This document shows positions 9,201-15,779 of a stretch of 19,567 bases of DNA, one piece after another (position 1 is the stretch's first letter; each line of letters starts with the position of its first letter). Source of the DNA: Bacteroidota bacterium (GTDB lineage: Bacteria > Bacteroidota > Bacteroidia > JAADEI01); NCBI GenBank assembly GCA_024280615.1, contig JAJRPU010000089.1, positions 1-19,567 on the forward strand, given 5' to 3'. The notes beneath the pieces were generated by a model. The model had not been told where the DNA came from. It ran no database searches and worked only from the letters and a program-made list of their open reading frames with translations. The position numbers were made by a program, and so were the translations under genes.

Positions 9201-9496
9201 AACTGGAAGAAAAACTCATTAACAAACAAGTTGACAGGGAACTAATTGAAAGACAAGAACAACTAACAGTTAGGCTTCTCCAAGCAGAAAAAGCTCTCAG
9301 ACAACAAGAGGAAGAACCCACAAGGAAAGCAGAACGTCCAGAACAACAATATCAAAGCATTATCCTGACTCCATCGCCAGATTCTCAAAGGCGATTCAAC
9401 ACGCTAATTCCAGAAGCAGAATCAATCTACTTAACACCCACTTTCAAGCAAATAATCAAGCGATATATCCAATTGCAATCACAACAGGTTAAGTAA
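6242..9496 (+). CDS. DUF4175-like membrane protein with long coiled coil
   Basis: This is a 1084-residue protein. It has two membrane helices near the N-terminus (about residues 28-47 and 54-79), a soluble helical stretch, a third membrane helix (about 149-169), and then roughly 300 residues of predicted beta-rich extracytoplasmic region starting at a Pro-rich linker (NPPSPPAPF, about 188-196). From about residue 490 nearly to the end it is a Gln/Glu/Lys/Leu-rich heptad-like coiled coil of some 550 residues, with runs such as QQSLEQLQQQLQQAL. Length and layout match the large DUF4175 proteins of Bacteroidota, whose function is unknown to me. An AAAGG stretch lies just upstream of the ATG. It is the only plus-strand protein gene here, and its last 18 bp overlap the convergent gene at 9479. 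A structural or envelope-spanning role is inference. Low-complexity composition could produce false similarity to other coiled-coil proteins. Confidence 0.85.
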   Translation: MKQQIDTMVDRLVGHLRKRLLIDWFRESIIWVSIWLLLVAIALLIEFFTDLPTPALATLYYILLGGAILTAWIIGYGLWTYNKYLKIKKKLYSLAREEGDKQQVDDLIVNTLQLYELYKERPSPILQKAIEDKLSRLSNVRWRYQHAWKRVLIALPLLLIPLVFLVGMWTYNPEQFKYSVARIYNYDNPPSPPAPFSIDSISPRFALRNQSFNLKIHFSGNALPKKVHINTSTVNLFAQQDESQQNIFFVQIPGQIDHFTFHVTADNWTFGPFTIPIIPPPYLEDLRVKIEYPAHTGLSPEELATGDLKVPYGSRLTWTLVARNTSKVIMQFPDTTIALTNCSECSFSHIATRNMSYKVWLLGDLNVSSDTFNYVIEVIPDQYPGIVVSEERDSVLPTEIKFVGEVWDDYGFSALYFVFWREGHPPQKIKIPIISGLLRQVFATTWNLDTLYAYSDGFDVFYQFEVYDNDRVSGPKKSTTAVRRLRIPSLTERQKQLQHIGSGIGEASAQIAESTEEQRKQFEELSREMLMLKNLNLQKQDALREMLKDQQSILENAQKLQEQIEKQMEILKESIKDSALMQKLEELQERTSEMIPPELQKQLEELQKALEELDQERIKELMDEIQKNQKKLELSMQRMQEMLKRLQVEVNMELAIQELERLKQQMEQALQEGSQELQEELQKQWEEIRDLLERTDSLNKSLSPPMPLEMPQEQIQQTDSKMKQASDAVKRQKPDAKQKQQEAQQSLEQLQQQLQQALAQMRQKQQEINLELVKRLIDRLLTISQTQESLINTLKKKGKKPELLRDQHLLRGALALIEDSLLALANNIPSLSQEIINDFIEADFNMKEAYENLKAERRPPKFALVNQRTAMEKVNELILMLEEVKDQTEAQLSMSSGACNNPRPGQGSKPSLSQMQKQLSEKLKQLAKQMQKQQGESKEGAWNKEIARLAMQQMLIRQMLERLAQETDATKQELKQELKGMAEEMKELEEKLINKQVDRELIERQEQLTVRLLQAEKALRQQEEEPTRKAERPEQQYQSIILTPSPDSQRRFNTLIPEAESIYLTPTFKQIIKRYIQLQSQQVK

Positions 9497-10123
9497 ATAC
9501 CGGGTTAAGCCCCAATTGTTTTCTCTCACTATTGCGAAATTGTCCCAGAACACGCAGGTACCACAAACAATTAATTCGCCCTTCCCTATGTTTTTCTTAA
9601 CTATTAATGGATGAGACCCTCTACCGTTAAGCGTTGACCACGACGTGTTTTCAGAAGCAACAAGGGGTTCAGCAATACCCTGCCACTCCACAGACGCAGA
9701 ACAAGGAAGGAAGACACTACGAACATTACCATCTGATAAACTAACTATGGAAGTTACTAACAACAGCTTGTCTCCGTCTATATTGTGAGACAAGTCGTGG
9801 ACTTCATCACCAAGCAATTTAATACCAAAATGCTCAATAAGGGAATTTATCCTGTCGGCAATAAAATCCTCATTCTTATAATATCCTGCTATTATAACCC
9901 TCTTACCTTGATTTAGCCATTTGTTAACGTCCTCTACCTCCTTGGGATTAAACCCTATCTCAGGGTAATTAAAAACAATTATATCATAATTACCCAACTT
10001 ATCCCAATCAGTTATCTCATCAACAATCCCTTTAGCCTGAATCGCAGTTAGCAATTTTGAGAAGTAGTAGTGGTCAGTTACTGTGAATTCTTGATGCGTT
10101 ATATCCCAACCTATTTTAACCAT
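9479..10123 (-). CDS. DUF4350/GATase1-like hypothetical protein
   Basis: This is a 214-residue cytoplasmic-looking protein with no signal peptide or membrane helix. An 'HYYFSKLL' segment near residue 20, a strand 'YDIIVFNYPE' (about 48-57), a helix 'EVEDVNKWLNQGK' and the strand 'RVIIAGYY' follow the Rossmann-like order of GATase1/DUF4350 domains. The C-terminal 'GKGELIVCGTC..F.N.....N' also resembles the family ending. I see no obvious catalytic Cys-His-Glu triad, so it may be a binding module and not an enzyme. It is the last gene of the long minus-strand series, 63 bp after psd, with a candidate promoter box in that gap. Its stop lies inside the end of the convergent DUF4175 gene. Function is unknown, and the family assignment is by pattern only. 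Confidence 0.7.
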   Translation of the reverse strand: MVKIGWDITHQEFTVTDHYYFSKLLTAIQAKGIVDEITDWDKLGNYDIIVFNYPEIGFNPKEVEDVNKWLNQGKRVIIAGYYKNEDFIADRINSLIEHFGIKLLGDEVHDLSHNIDGDKLLLVTSIVSLSDGNVRSVFLPCSASVEWQGIAEPLVASENTSWSTLNGRGSHPLIVKKNIGKGELIVCGTCVFWDNFAIVRENNWGLTRYLLNLL

Positions 10124-10172
10124 TGCAAATTGATTTTACACATCAATTTAATTTAGAATGAAGGCACAGCAG

Positions 10173-10180
10173 CAAAGGTA
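10173..10180 (-). promoter_or_regulatory. Candidate -7 box upstream of the DUF4350-like gene
   Basis: The minus strand reads TACCTTTG (exact TAnnTTTG) just after the psd stop, leaving 49 nt to the ATG at 10123. No TTG at 17-23 bp; a TTTC is the nearest resemblance. Confidence 0.3.
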
Positions 10181-10186
10181 AAACAG

Positions 10187-10921
10187 TTATGAAAGAGAGA
10201 CTGATTCCGAAAAAGAGACCTGAGTTTTTTGATCTTTGCACTTTTCAACCGGGACAAAAGCAATTTCTGTGACGCCTGCCTTCACCCTATCACCGTAATC
10301 CACAAGAACCTTAGCATCTAAGGGAAGATAAATGTCTGTTCGTGAACCCAGTTTAATGAATCCAATGTCTTTGCCTTGAATGACATAATCTCCAACTTTC
10401 AAGTAGCACTTTACTCGTCTGGCAAGAAACCCTGCAATCTGCCTGACAAGTACTTGAACGCCATCTTCCCGTTCAATAACTATTGTATTCCTTTCGTTTT
10501 CTTCGCTTGACTTGGGATGCCATGCTACTAAATATCTGCCTGGGTGATATTTGACATATCTAACGACTCCGGACACAGGTGCTTTGTTCATGTGTGGACT
10601 CCACGGCGGCATAAATATGCTAATCTTCAACATTGGCTTTTTGAAAAATTCCTTTTCATATTCTTCCTCTATGGCAACCACTCTGCCATCAGCAGGTGCT
10701 AAAACAGAGTGCTTTGAAAGTTTATACCTGCGTCTTGGATTCCTGAAAAACACTGTAAAAAAGAGAAGCAACAGCAATGTGCTTGTGATAAGGAAATAGA
10801 ACCAAGTTGAGAAGCCTGTGTGCCACCAGGCAACGAACGATGAAACAAATCCGAAAATTGCTATACCGCCCAGGACGCTATAACCCTCTGGATGAATAGA
10901 GAATGGTGTTATCTTTTTCAT
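10187..10921 (-). CDS. psd: Phosphatidylserine decarboxylase
   Basis: This 244-residue proenzyme decarboxylates phosphatidylserine to phosphatidylethanolamine at the inner membrane. The N-terminal region has two hydrophobic segments (about 17-32 and 40-58). The conserved 'APADGRV' (75-81) and 'PPWSPHMNKAPVSG' (105-118) blocks follow. The self-cleavage motif is LGSR, with Ser193 as the residue that becomes the pyruvoyl cofactor. The protein is slightly longer than typical short-form (PSD-A) enzymes because of a polar tail after about residue 225. The start ATG is preceded by AAAGGG. Its usual partner, phosphatidylserine synthase (pssA), is not in the window. It sits 69 bp after gatC with the best promoter candidate of the region in between. 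Confidence 0.95.
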   Translation of the reverse strand: MKKITPFSIHPEGYSVLGGIAIFGFVSSFVAWWHTGFSTWFYFLITSTLLLLLFFTVFFRNPRRRYKLSKHSVLAPADGRVVAIEEEYEKEFFKKPMLKISIFMPPWSPHMNKAPVSGVVRYVKYHPGRYLVAWHPKSSEENERNTIVIEREDGVQVLVRQIAGFLARRVKCYLKVGDYVIQGKDIGFIKLGSRTDIYLPLDAKVLVDYGDRVKAGVTEIAFVPVEKCKDQKTQVSFSESVSLS

Positions 10922-10948
10922 ATTCCCTTTCGTTTGTTTTGTTCATCA

Positions 10949-10975
10949 CAAAGATAAACACTTTTTAGTTGCCAA
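10949..10975 (-). promoter_or_regulatory. Candidate Bacteroidota promoter for psd
   Basis: The minus strand carries TTG (10975-10973), a 16-bp spacer and TATCTTTG (10956-10949), an exact TAnnTTTG. The spacing is one base short of the 17-23 bp reported for TTG/TAnnTTTG promoters. It lies in the 69-bp gap after gatC, 27 nt before the psd ATG, leaving a leader of about 20 nt. This is the best-supported promoter in the window. Confidence 0.42.
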
Positions 10976-10990
10976 TTTGTTCTACCCATG

Positions 10991-11290
10991 CTATTCCTCC
11001 GATTTATTAATTACTGGCGGCACTTTTATATAGTCCGAGTCACTCAAAGGTGCATTTTTAAGAATTGTTTCCTTATCTAATGGGCTTTGCGGTTCATCTT
11101 CCCGTCCTTCCTGAAGGTGTTGAGAAATGTGTGTTAAAGGCTCCACTTCCTCCAGTTTCAGCTCATTCAATTTATTAATCATAGCAATAATTTGAGCCAT
11201 ATCTTGTTTGATGCGTTCCCGAGCTTGTCCTGTGAACTTGAGCCTTGCCAGAAACGCCAGTTTGTCCAGAAGTTCATCATTTATATCCAT
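10991..11290 (-). CDS. gatC: Asp-tRNA(Asn)/Glu-tRNA(Gln) amidotransferase subunit C
   Basis: At 99 residues, this matches the usual length of GatC, the small stabilising subunit of the GatCAB complex that converts misacylated Glu-tRNA(Gln) or Asp-tRNA(Asn). The pattern is typical: an N-terminal helix with 'LDKLAFLARLKF', a helix 'MAQIIAMINKLNEL', then 'VEPLTH' and the extended acidic stretch ending in 'VPPVI'. The start ATG lies one base after the plsC stop, so the two are very likely co-translated. gatA and gatB are not in the window, which is common because gatC is often separate in Bacteroidota. An exact TATCTTTG lies upstream inside the plsC 3' end (11314-11321); it may be a promoter box or chance. 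Confidence 0.93.
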   Translation of the reverse strand: MDINDELLDKLAFLARLKFTGQARERIKQDMAQIIAMINKLNELKLEEVEPLTHISQHLQEGREDEPQSPLDKETILKNAPLSDSDYIKVPPVINKSEE

Positions 11291-11291
11291 G

Positions 11292-12026
11292 TTAATTTGG
11301 TTTTCTTGGTTTACAAAGATAACGATTCATTATTGTTTCATATTTCTTTTTTAACTCATTAGAATCGGTGTCCGGAAAGATTGGCTTCATGAACAGTACT
11401 CTTGCCGTTCCGGGCACTCCTCCAAACCTGCCATCGTCCCCCATAATATACCAGTTGTCAAGCATCACAACAGGGACTACTGGACAGCCTGTTTCAATAG
11501 CCAGTTTAAACGCCCCATTCTTTAGCCTGCCCATACAAGGTGTCTTATCGTCATAAATTATCTTCCCTTCAGGGAAAATGACTAATGGTATTCCTTTCTG
11601 AAGCAACTGACTAGCTTTCCGCCACACCATAGCTGAATGAACCACACTATTGCGCTTTACAAGCAAATCAAGCCTTTTTAAATATGGTAAAAGCAAAGGA
11701 TTCATAGCCAATTCGTGCTTGGCGATAAAGGCTATATTGCCCCATATCGCCTCTAACATAACAGGAATATCCAGATGAGAAGTATGATTGGGACAGAAAA
11801 TAACAGGCTTGCCAGAATGATAATATTCCAGAAATTCTGGGTCGTACGCAGGTTTAACTTTAACTCCTGTCAACCAGAAAGTCCATGCAGTCCACAACCT
11901 TCGTAAAAACTGCATACATATTCTTGAAAACACACAAAACGGAATAAAAAGCATAACAATAAATCCGGTAATGCCTGCAGTAAGATAGAACCACGCGACC
12001 CACGCAAACCTCAAGAAACTCCTCAT
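11292..12026 (-). CDS. plsC: 1-acyl-sn-glycerol-3-phosphate acyltransferase
   Basis: This 244-residue inner-membrane acyltransferase makes phosphatidic acid from lysophosphatidic acid. A hydrophobic N-terminal segment (about residues 8-33) anchors it. The catalytic HX4D motif is NHTSHLD (His81, Asp86). The FPEG substrate motif is at 151-154, and 'VVPVVMLDN' follows near 184-192. Its ATG overlaps the stop of the transketolase gene by four bases (ATGA) and its stop is one base before gatC, so translation is coupled on both sides. Together with psd two genes on, it forms a phospholipid pair. Lyso-ornithine or other lysolipid acyltransferases share these motifs, so the exact substrate is less certain than the family. 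Confidence 0.92.
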   Translation of the reverse strand: MRSFLRFAWVAWFYLTAGITGFIVMLFIPFCVFSRICMQFLRRLWTAWTFWLTGVKVKPAYDPEFLEYYHSGKPVIFCPNHTSHLDIPVMLEAIWGNIAFIAKHELAMNPLLLPYLKRLDLLVKRNSVVHSAMVWRKASQLLQKGIPLVIFPEGKIIYDDKTPCMGRLKNGAFKLAIETGCPVVPVVMLDNWYIMGDDGRFGGVPGTARVLFMKPIFPDTDSNELKKKYETIMNRYLCKPRKPN

Positions 12027-12982
12027 TGTCCTTTACGGGCGAGAACCCGCTTAACAGCACTTACTATATCAGACACGCCAAGCCCATACTCCTCTAGCAA
12101 CTCAAGTGGCTTACCACTCTGACCGAACCTATCATTTACCGCAACAAACTCCTGAACAACGGGAACTTTCCCAACTAATACTTCTGCCACTGCACTGCCC
12201 AACCCTCCAAATTTCTGGTGTTCTTCACAGGTGACAACTGCCTTTGTCTTACTCGCAGATTCCAGTATTGTCTCTTCGTCAATGGGCTTAATAGTGTGAA
12301 TATTTATAAGTTCAACGTCTATTCCTTCCTGCGCTAATTGCTCCTCTGCCTTGATTGCCTGCCACAACATGTGTCCAGTGGCTATGATAGTAACGTCTTT
12401 GCCCTCTTTCAAAACCAATGCTTTACCTACTTCAAAAGGCATATCTTCGGGAATGAACCGTGGCCATTTGGGACGTCCAAATCTGAGATACACAGGTCCA
12501 TAATGTTCAGCAGCAGCCAATGTTGCTTGATAGGTCTGCGTGTAATCAGCCGGGTTAATAACAACCATATTGGGCAAAGCCCTCATCATTGCTATGTCTT
12601 CCAGAATCTGGTGTGTGGCTCCATCTTCCCCAAGGGTTAATCCAGAGTGTGACCCGGCAAGTTTAACATTTTTGCCGGAATACGCTACACTTTGTCTAAT
12701 CTGGTCAAAGACCCGCCCTGTAATAAAATTGGCGAACGACCCGGCAAATGGAATAAACCCACCTATTGTCAAGCCGGCGGCAACACCGACCATATTGGCT
12801 TCCGCAACACCACACTGGAAAAATCTCTCCGGAAAGGCTTTCATAAACTTATCCATCCTGACTGATTCTGCAAGGTCAGCAGCCAATGCTACAATCTTTG
12901 GATTCTGTTTTCCTAACTCATACAATGCATCTCCAAAACCCCTCCGTGTCTCTGCTTCTCCGTATTGTTCCAAAATTGCCAT
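12023..12982 (-). CDS. Transketolase C-terminal subunit
   Basis: This 319-residue protein has the pyrimidine-binding and C-terminal domains of a split transketolase, but not the N-terminal thiamine-diphosphate pyrophosphate-binding domain. The conserved 'GVAEANMVGVAAGL' contains the glutamate (Glu61) that activates the thiamine ring. 'SHSGLTLGEDGATHQ' follows, then the ADP-like C-terminal domain with 'TCEEH..FGGLGSAVAE'. Split transketolases work as a complex of N- and C-terminal subunits in the non-oxidative pentose phosphate pathway, and the two genes are usually adjacent. Here neither neighbour is the N-terminal half: the VWA gene lies 12 bp upstream and plsC overlaps downstream. Either the partner is elsewhere in the genome, or this works with another thiamine enzyme. 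DXS-like and other transketolase-family roles cannot be fully excluded. Confidence 0.9.
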   Translation of the reverse strand: MAILEQYGEAETRRGFGDALYELGKQNPKIVALAADLAESVRMDKFMKAFPERFFQCGVAEANMVGVAAGLTIGGFIPFAGSFANFITGRVFDQIRQSVAYSGKNVKLAGSHSGLTLGEDGATHQILEDIAMMRALPNMVVINPADYTQTYQATLAAAEHYGPVYLRFGRPKWPRFIPEDMPFEVGKALVLKEGKDVTIIATGHMLWQAIKAEEQLAQEGIDVELINIHTIKPIDEETILESASKTKAVVTCEEHQKFGGLGSAVAEVLVGKVPVVQEFVAVNDRFGQSGKPLELLEEYGLGVSDIVSAVKRVLARKGQ

Positions 12983-12994
12983 CTTTGACTCTTT

Positions 12995-14377
12995 TTAATT
13001 AAGTGTTATTCGCACACTCTGGTTGGAAACAATCTTAAAAGTCTTTGCTCGCGTGTCCATACTTCTCTTTGCAAAATTAGGTTTGTAAACAATTATGTAT
13101 TCCCCGGGTTGTAGAGCAAGAATTTGCCTTCTTTTATGAGTTGGTATTTCATATATTTTTTGAACCCCGTCTTTTGTTTTCATAAGGATTGACCCTATTC
13201 CTTCATACATCACGTCAAGGATGAGCACTCCTGGTGCCGGAATCTCAACCTTTGTTGTCTTGGCAGCGCTAACATTCACATTATCAATGTTTATAGTTGG
13301 AAGAGTCAGGATTTCAAGGTCGTAGTTCTGTGCCAGATAGCGACGTTTATCATTAGGACGGGTGAAATCAACCAGATATTGGGTTTTATTATCCCTTACA
13401 ACAGGTGTTAATTTTCCCTGAACATCTGCCTCTATGGTAACATTTTGAAGTTTCGTTTCCAGATAGCCAGTTGGAACCCTTACTTTGATAACGTTATGCT
13501 TTCCGGGAATCAATTTTATATCCTTTTTTGACACTGGCGGTGTGGAATAAACAATAAGCTCATATGAATACACAGGGTCAAGATATAGCGTGTCTGGTTT
13601 TCCCTCAGCATTAAAAGTGTGATAAAAGACATATTTAACTGACTTGTCTGTCGCGTCATAAAAAACCATAGGCAAATTAGTTTCCACCGGTCTGCCTTTA
13701 TCGTCCAGCAATTCCACTGTTACAGAAGAAAGTGCCACTATTCGTTCAGTAATCTTTTGCAATATGACTTCCAGGTCGGCTTCTTTCTCAGCGTTATAGA
13801 CGGAACCCCCTGCACACGCCAATGTGTTTAACGTAGCCATATCCAGATTAATACCGATTATAAATGGCTTAATGGTTATGTTCCGACTTTTAAGGGAATT
13901 AAGGACCGCACATGGGTCCCCTTCGCAGGACTCAGCCCCATCGGTGAACAGGATAACTATGTTTCTTCCCGGCGAAGCAGGGAAATCTGTTCCGACCTGT
14001 TGAAGTGTATATGCCAACGGTGTAACTCCTCTTGGCTCATACATATTCAGTTTCTCAGATATTTTTTTATGATTTCCTTTGCCGATGGGGACTTCAAGGC
14101 GGGTGTCCCGACAGTCATTCCAGTGTTTAGGTGATTTGTGGCCGAAAAGCCTTAATCCTACTTCAACATCAGGGTGTTCCCTTTGCAGTTTCTGGACAGT
14201 TTTTTCCAATGCTTCACGCAATACAAGTATCTTGGGACGCTTTTCCCATTTGCCTCCCATACTCAGAGAAAAATCAGCTACGAAGAGGACTCGGGTTGGA
14301 ACATTGTGTTGTGCTTGTGCCTTCATCATACCTAAAGCCAACCCGGTTAAAACCAATATTAAAAGTAGTTTCCTCAT
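12995..14377 (-). CDS. Secreted von Willebrand factor A-domain protein (copy 2)
   Basis: This 460-residue protein has a signal peptide (hydrophobic residues 4-17, likely cleavage after AQA near residue 22) and no later membrane helix. The VWA domain, about residues 27-215, has a complete metal-ion site: DFSLS (Asp35, Ser37, Ser39), a Thr in 'GVTPLAYTL', and an Asp in 'LFTDGAESC'. Cysteines in 'NDCRD', 'SCEGDPC' and 'LACAG' are shared with the neighbouring paralogue and could form disulfides outside the cytoplasm. The C-terminal 240 residues are predicted beta-rich, with two short repeated strand patterns ('PGKHNVIKVRVP' and 'LQPGEYIIVY'). It is a tandem duplicate of the next gene upstream, which ends 2 bp before it. 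VWA proteins bind metals and protein or glycan ligands; the partner here is unknown. No type IX sorting domain is evident. Confidence 0.88.
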   Translation of the reverse strand: MRKLLLILVLTGLALGMMKAQAQHNVPTRVLFVADFSLSMGGKWEKRPKILVLREALEKTVQKLQREHPDVEVGLRLFGHKSPKHWNDCRDTRLEVPIGKGNHKKISEKLNMYEPRGVTPLAYTLQQVGTDFPASPGRNIVILFTDGAESCEGDPCAVLNSLKSRNITIKPFIIGINLDMATLNTLACAGGSVYNAEKEADLEVILQKITERIVALSSVTVELLDDKGRPVETNLPMVFYDATDKSVKYVFYHTFNAEGKPDTLYLDPVYSYELIVYSTPPVSKKDIKLIPGKHNVIKVRVPTGYLETKLQNVTIEADVQGKLTPVVRDNKTQYLVDFTRPNDKRRYLAQNYDLEILTLPTINIDNVNVSAAKTTKVEIPAPGVLILDVMYEGIGSILMKTKDGVQKIYEIPTHKRRQILALQPGEYIIVYKPNFAKRSMDTRAKTFKIVSNQSVRITLN

Positions 14378-14379
14378 TT

Positions 14380-15738
14380 TTAAAAAGTTACTGTAATTTT
14401 TTGTCCTTTGGGAACTGCAAACGACTTTGTTCGGGTCTGGTCGGCAGAATAGGTGGTTAACGGTCTATAAACAAGAACGTATTTACCCGGTAGTAATGCA
14501 ATGGAAACATCTTTGGTTAAAGATTCCCATTCTATTACTTTTTCATATGGTTTGCCATCCTTGACTGTGAATATAGCCACTATATATGGGCGTTTGGGCG
14601 TTAGTTCCACTATTCCCGGGGATGGCACTTCAATGGTATGAGAGGCTCCTGCCTTTATGGAATAATTATCATATCTCAATGGTGGCAATGTTAGAATTTC
14701 AATATCATAACCCCCTGCAATATACTTAACTGTTGAGTTCATTTCCTGAATAAACAATGTTTGCCGGTGGTCTTTGTCCCTTATAATGCAGCGATATTGC
14801 CCAGCCAATGAACTTTTCATTAAAACAGTAAGGCTTCCCTGTGGGGTTTTGATAGCGATGACATTATGGCGACCCGGAACCAATTCAACATTATCTTTCC
14901 TACGTGGTGGAACGGTATGGACTATGACATCATATTTCCCTGTGGGGTCAATTTCCAGCGTGTCAGGCAACCCATTAACCAAGGTGTGCACGAAGTGATA
15001 CATAGGTTCGTGAGTGAATGCATCAAGGAAAGTTATTGCCACGTCTGTTTCCACTGGCTCCCCTGCGGCATTAAGCAAGTTTACCTGAACAGTTGTTCTG
15101 TTAAGAACCTGCTTAACTGTTGATGAAACCACTATTTCAAAGTCACTGCGACTGTTCGCCTGTCTGTAATAACCAATGCATTTAAGTTTTTTGGCAATGT
15201 CCTCTGGCACTCCCATGCCAATAACAAATGGTTTAAATGAAATGCGTCTTTTTTGTAATTCCAGCACTACAGCACATGGATTCCCTTCACATGTTTCTTC
15301 GCCGTCCGTGATAAGGATTATGGAATTGGGTGATTCATAATCTGGGAAATCGTTCATTGCCTGCAAGAGAGCGTATGCGATTGGGGTCCATCCCTGTGGC
15401 GTGTATTTTTCCACTAAAGACAGGACTTTTTCTTTTGAATGCTTGCCGAAGGGCAGTTCCAAGCGTGTGTCCTCACAATTCTGCTCTGGCTTGGGCGATT
15501 GATGCCCATATAGCCGAAGGGCAAATTCAACATCAGAGTTCTCTTGAAGTATGGAATCCATTATTTCAGCAAGAGTGCTTATTGCTATTTCATATTTGCT
15601 TTTGCTACCCCATTTCTCAGCCATACTCCCAGAAGCATCAACCAAGAACAAAATGCGTTTGGTCTGAGCACTGACAGAATAAGCCGACCCTAAGAACAGT
15701 AAGAGACCAACCTGCAGTAACCTCTTTAACATACCCAT
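14380..15738 (-). CDS. Secreted von Willebrand factor A-domain protein (copy 1)
   Basis: This protein of about 452 residues has a signal peptide ending near 'YSVSA-Q' and no other membrane helix. The VWA domain, in roughly the first 210 residues, carries the canonical site DASGS, 'GWTPIAYAL' and 'LITDGEETC'. It shares with copy 2 the cysteines in 'QNCEDTR', 'TCEGNPC' and 'LKCIG', and the same beta-rich C-terminal half ('PGRHNVIAIKTP', 'YDIEILTLPPL'). The longest frame begins at a TTG (15744); I prefer the ATG at 15738, or the ATG at 15732, since both leave a normal signal peptide and sit well after a TATCTTTG box. Copy 2 begins 2 bp downstream, so the two are made together, possibly as subunits of one assembly. 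Function is unknown. Similar domain layouts occur in surface or stress-related proteins, but no specific match is claimed. Confidence 0.88.
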   Translation of the reverse strand: MGMLKRLLQVGLLLFLGSAYSVSAQTKRILFLVDASGSMAEKWGSKSKYEIAISTLAEIMDSILQENSDVEFALRLYGHQSPKPEQNCEDTRLELPFGKHSKEKVLSLVEKYTPQGWTPIAYALLQAMNDFPDYESPNSIILITDGEETCEGNPCAVVLELQKRRISFKPFVIGMGVPEDIAKKLKCIGYYRQANSRSDFEIVVSSTVKQVLNRTTVQVNLLNAAGEPVETDVAITFLDAFTHEPMYHFVHTLVNGLPDTLEIDPTGKYDVIVHTVPPRRKDNVELVPGRHNVIAIKTPQGSLTVLMKSSLAGQYRCIIRDKDHRQTLFIQEMNSTVKYIAGGYDIEILTLPPLRYDNYSIKAGASHTIEVPSPGIVELTPKRPYIVAIFTVKDGKPYEKVIEWESLTKDVSIALLPGKYVLVYRPLTTYSADQTRTKSFAVPKGQKITVTF

Positions 15739-15758
15739 TTTCAAGGCAAATACTATGC

Positions 15759-15766
15759 CAAAGATA
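15759..15766 (-). promoter_or_regulatory. Candidate -7 box upstream of the VWA pair
   Basis: The minus strand reads TATCTTTG, an exact TAnnTTTG match, in the 41-bp gap between ybeY and the first VWA gene, 20 nt before its preferred ATG. No TTG element is seen at 17-23 bp. It could give the VWA pair expression separate from the housekeeping genes upstream. Confidence 0.32.
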
Positions 15767-15779
15767 CGTCAAAGGATGG

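Noticed and set aside
11314..11321. TATCTTTG as a gatC promoter
   Set aside because: It is an exact box but lies in the plsC coding end (Tyr-Leu-Cys codons), gatC starts one base after plsC, and no TTG lies upstream; kept only as a mention.
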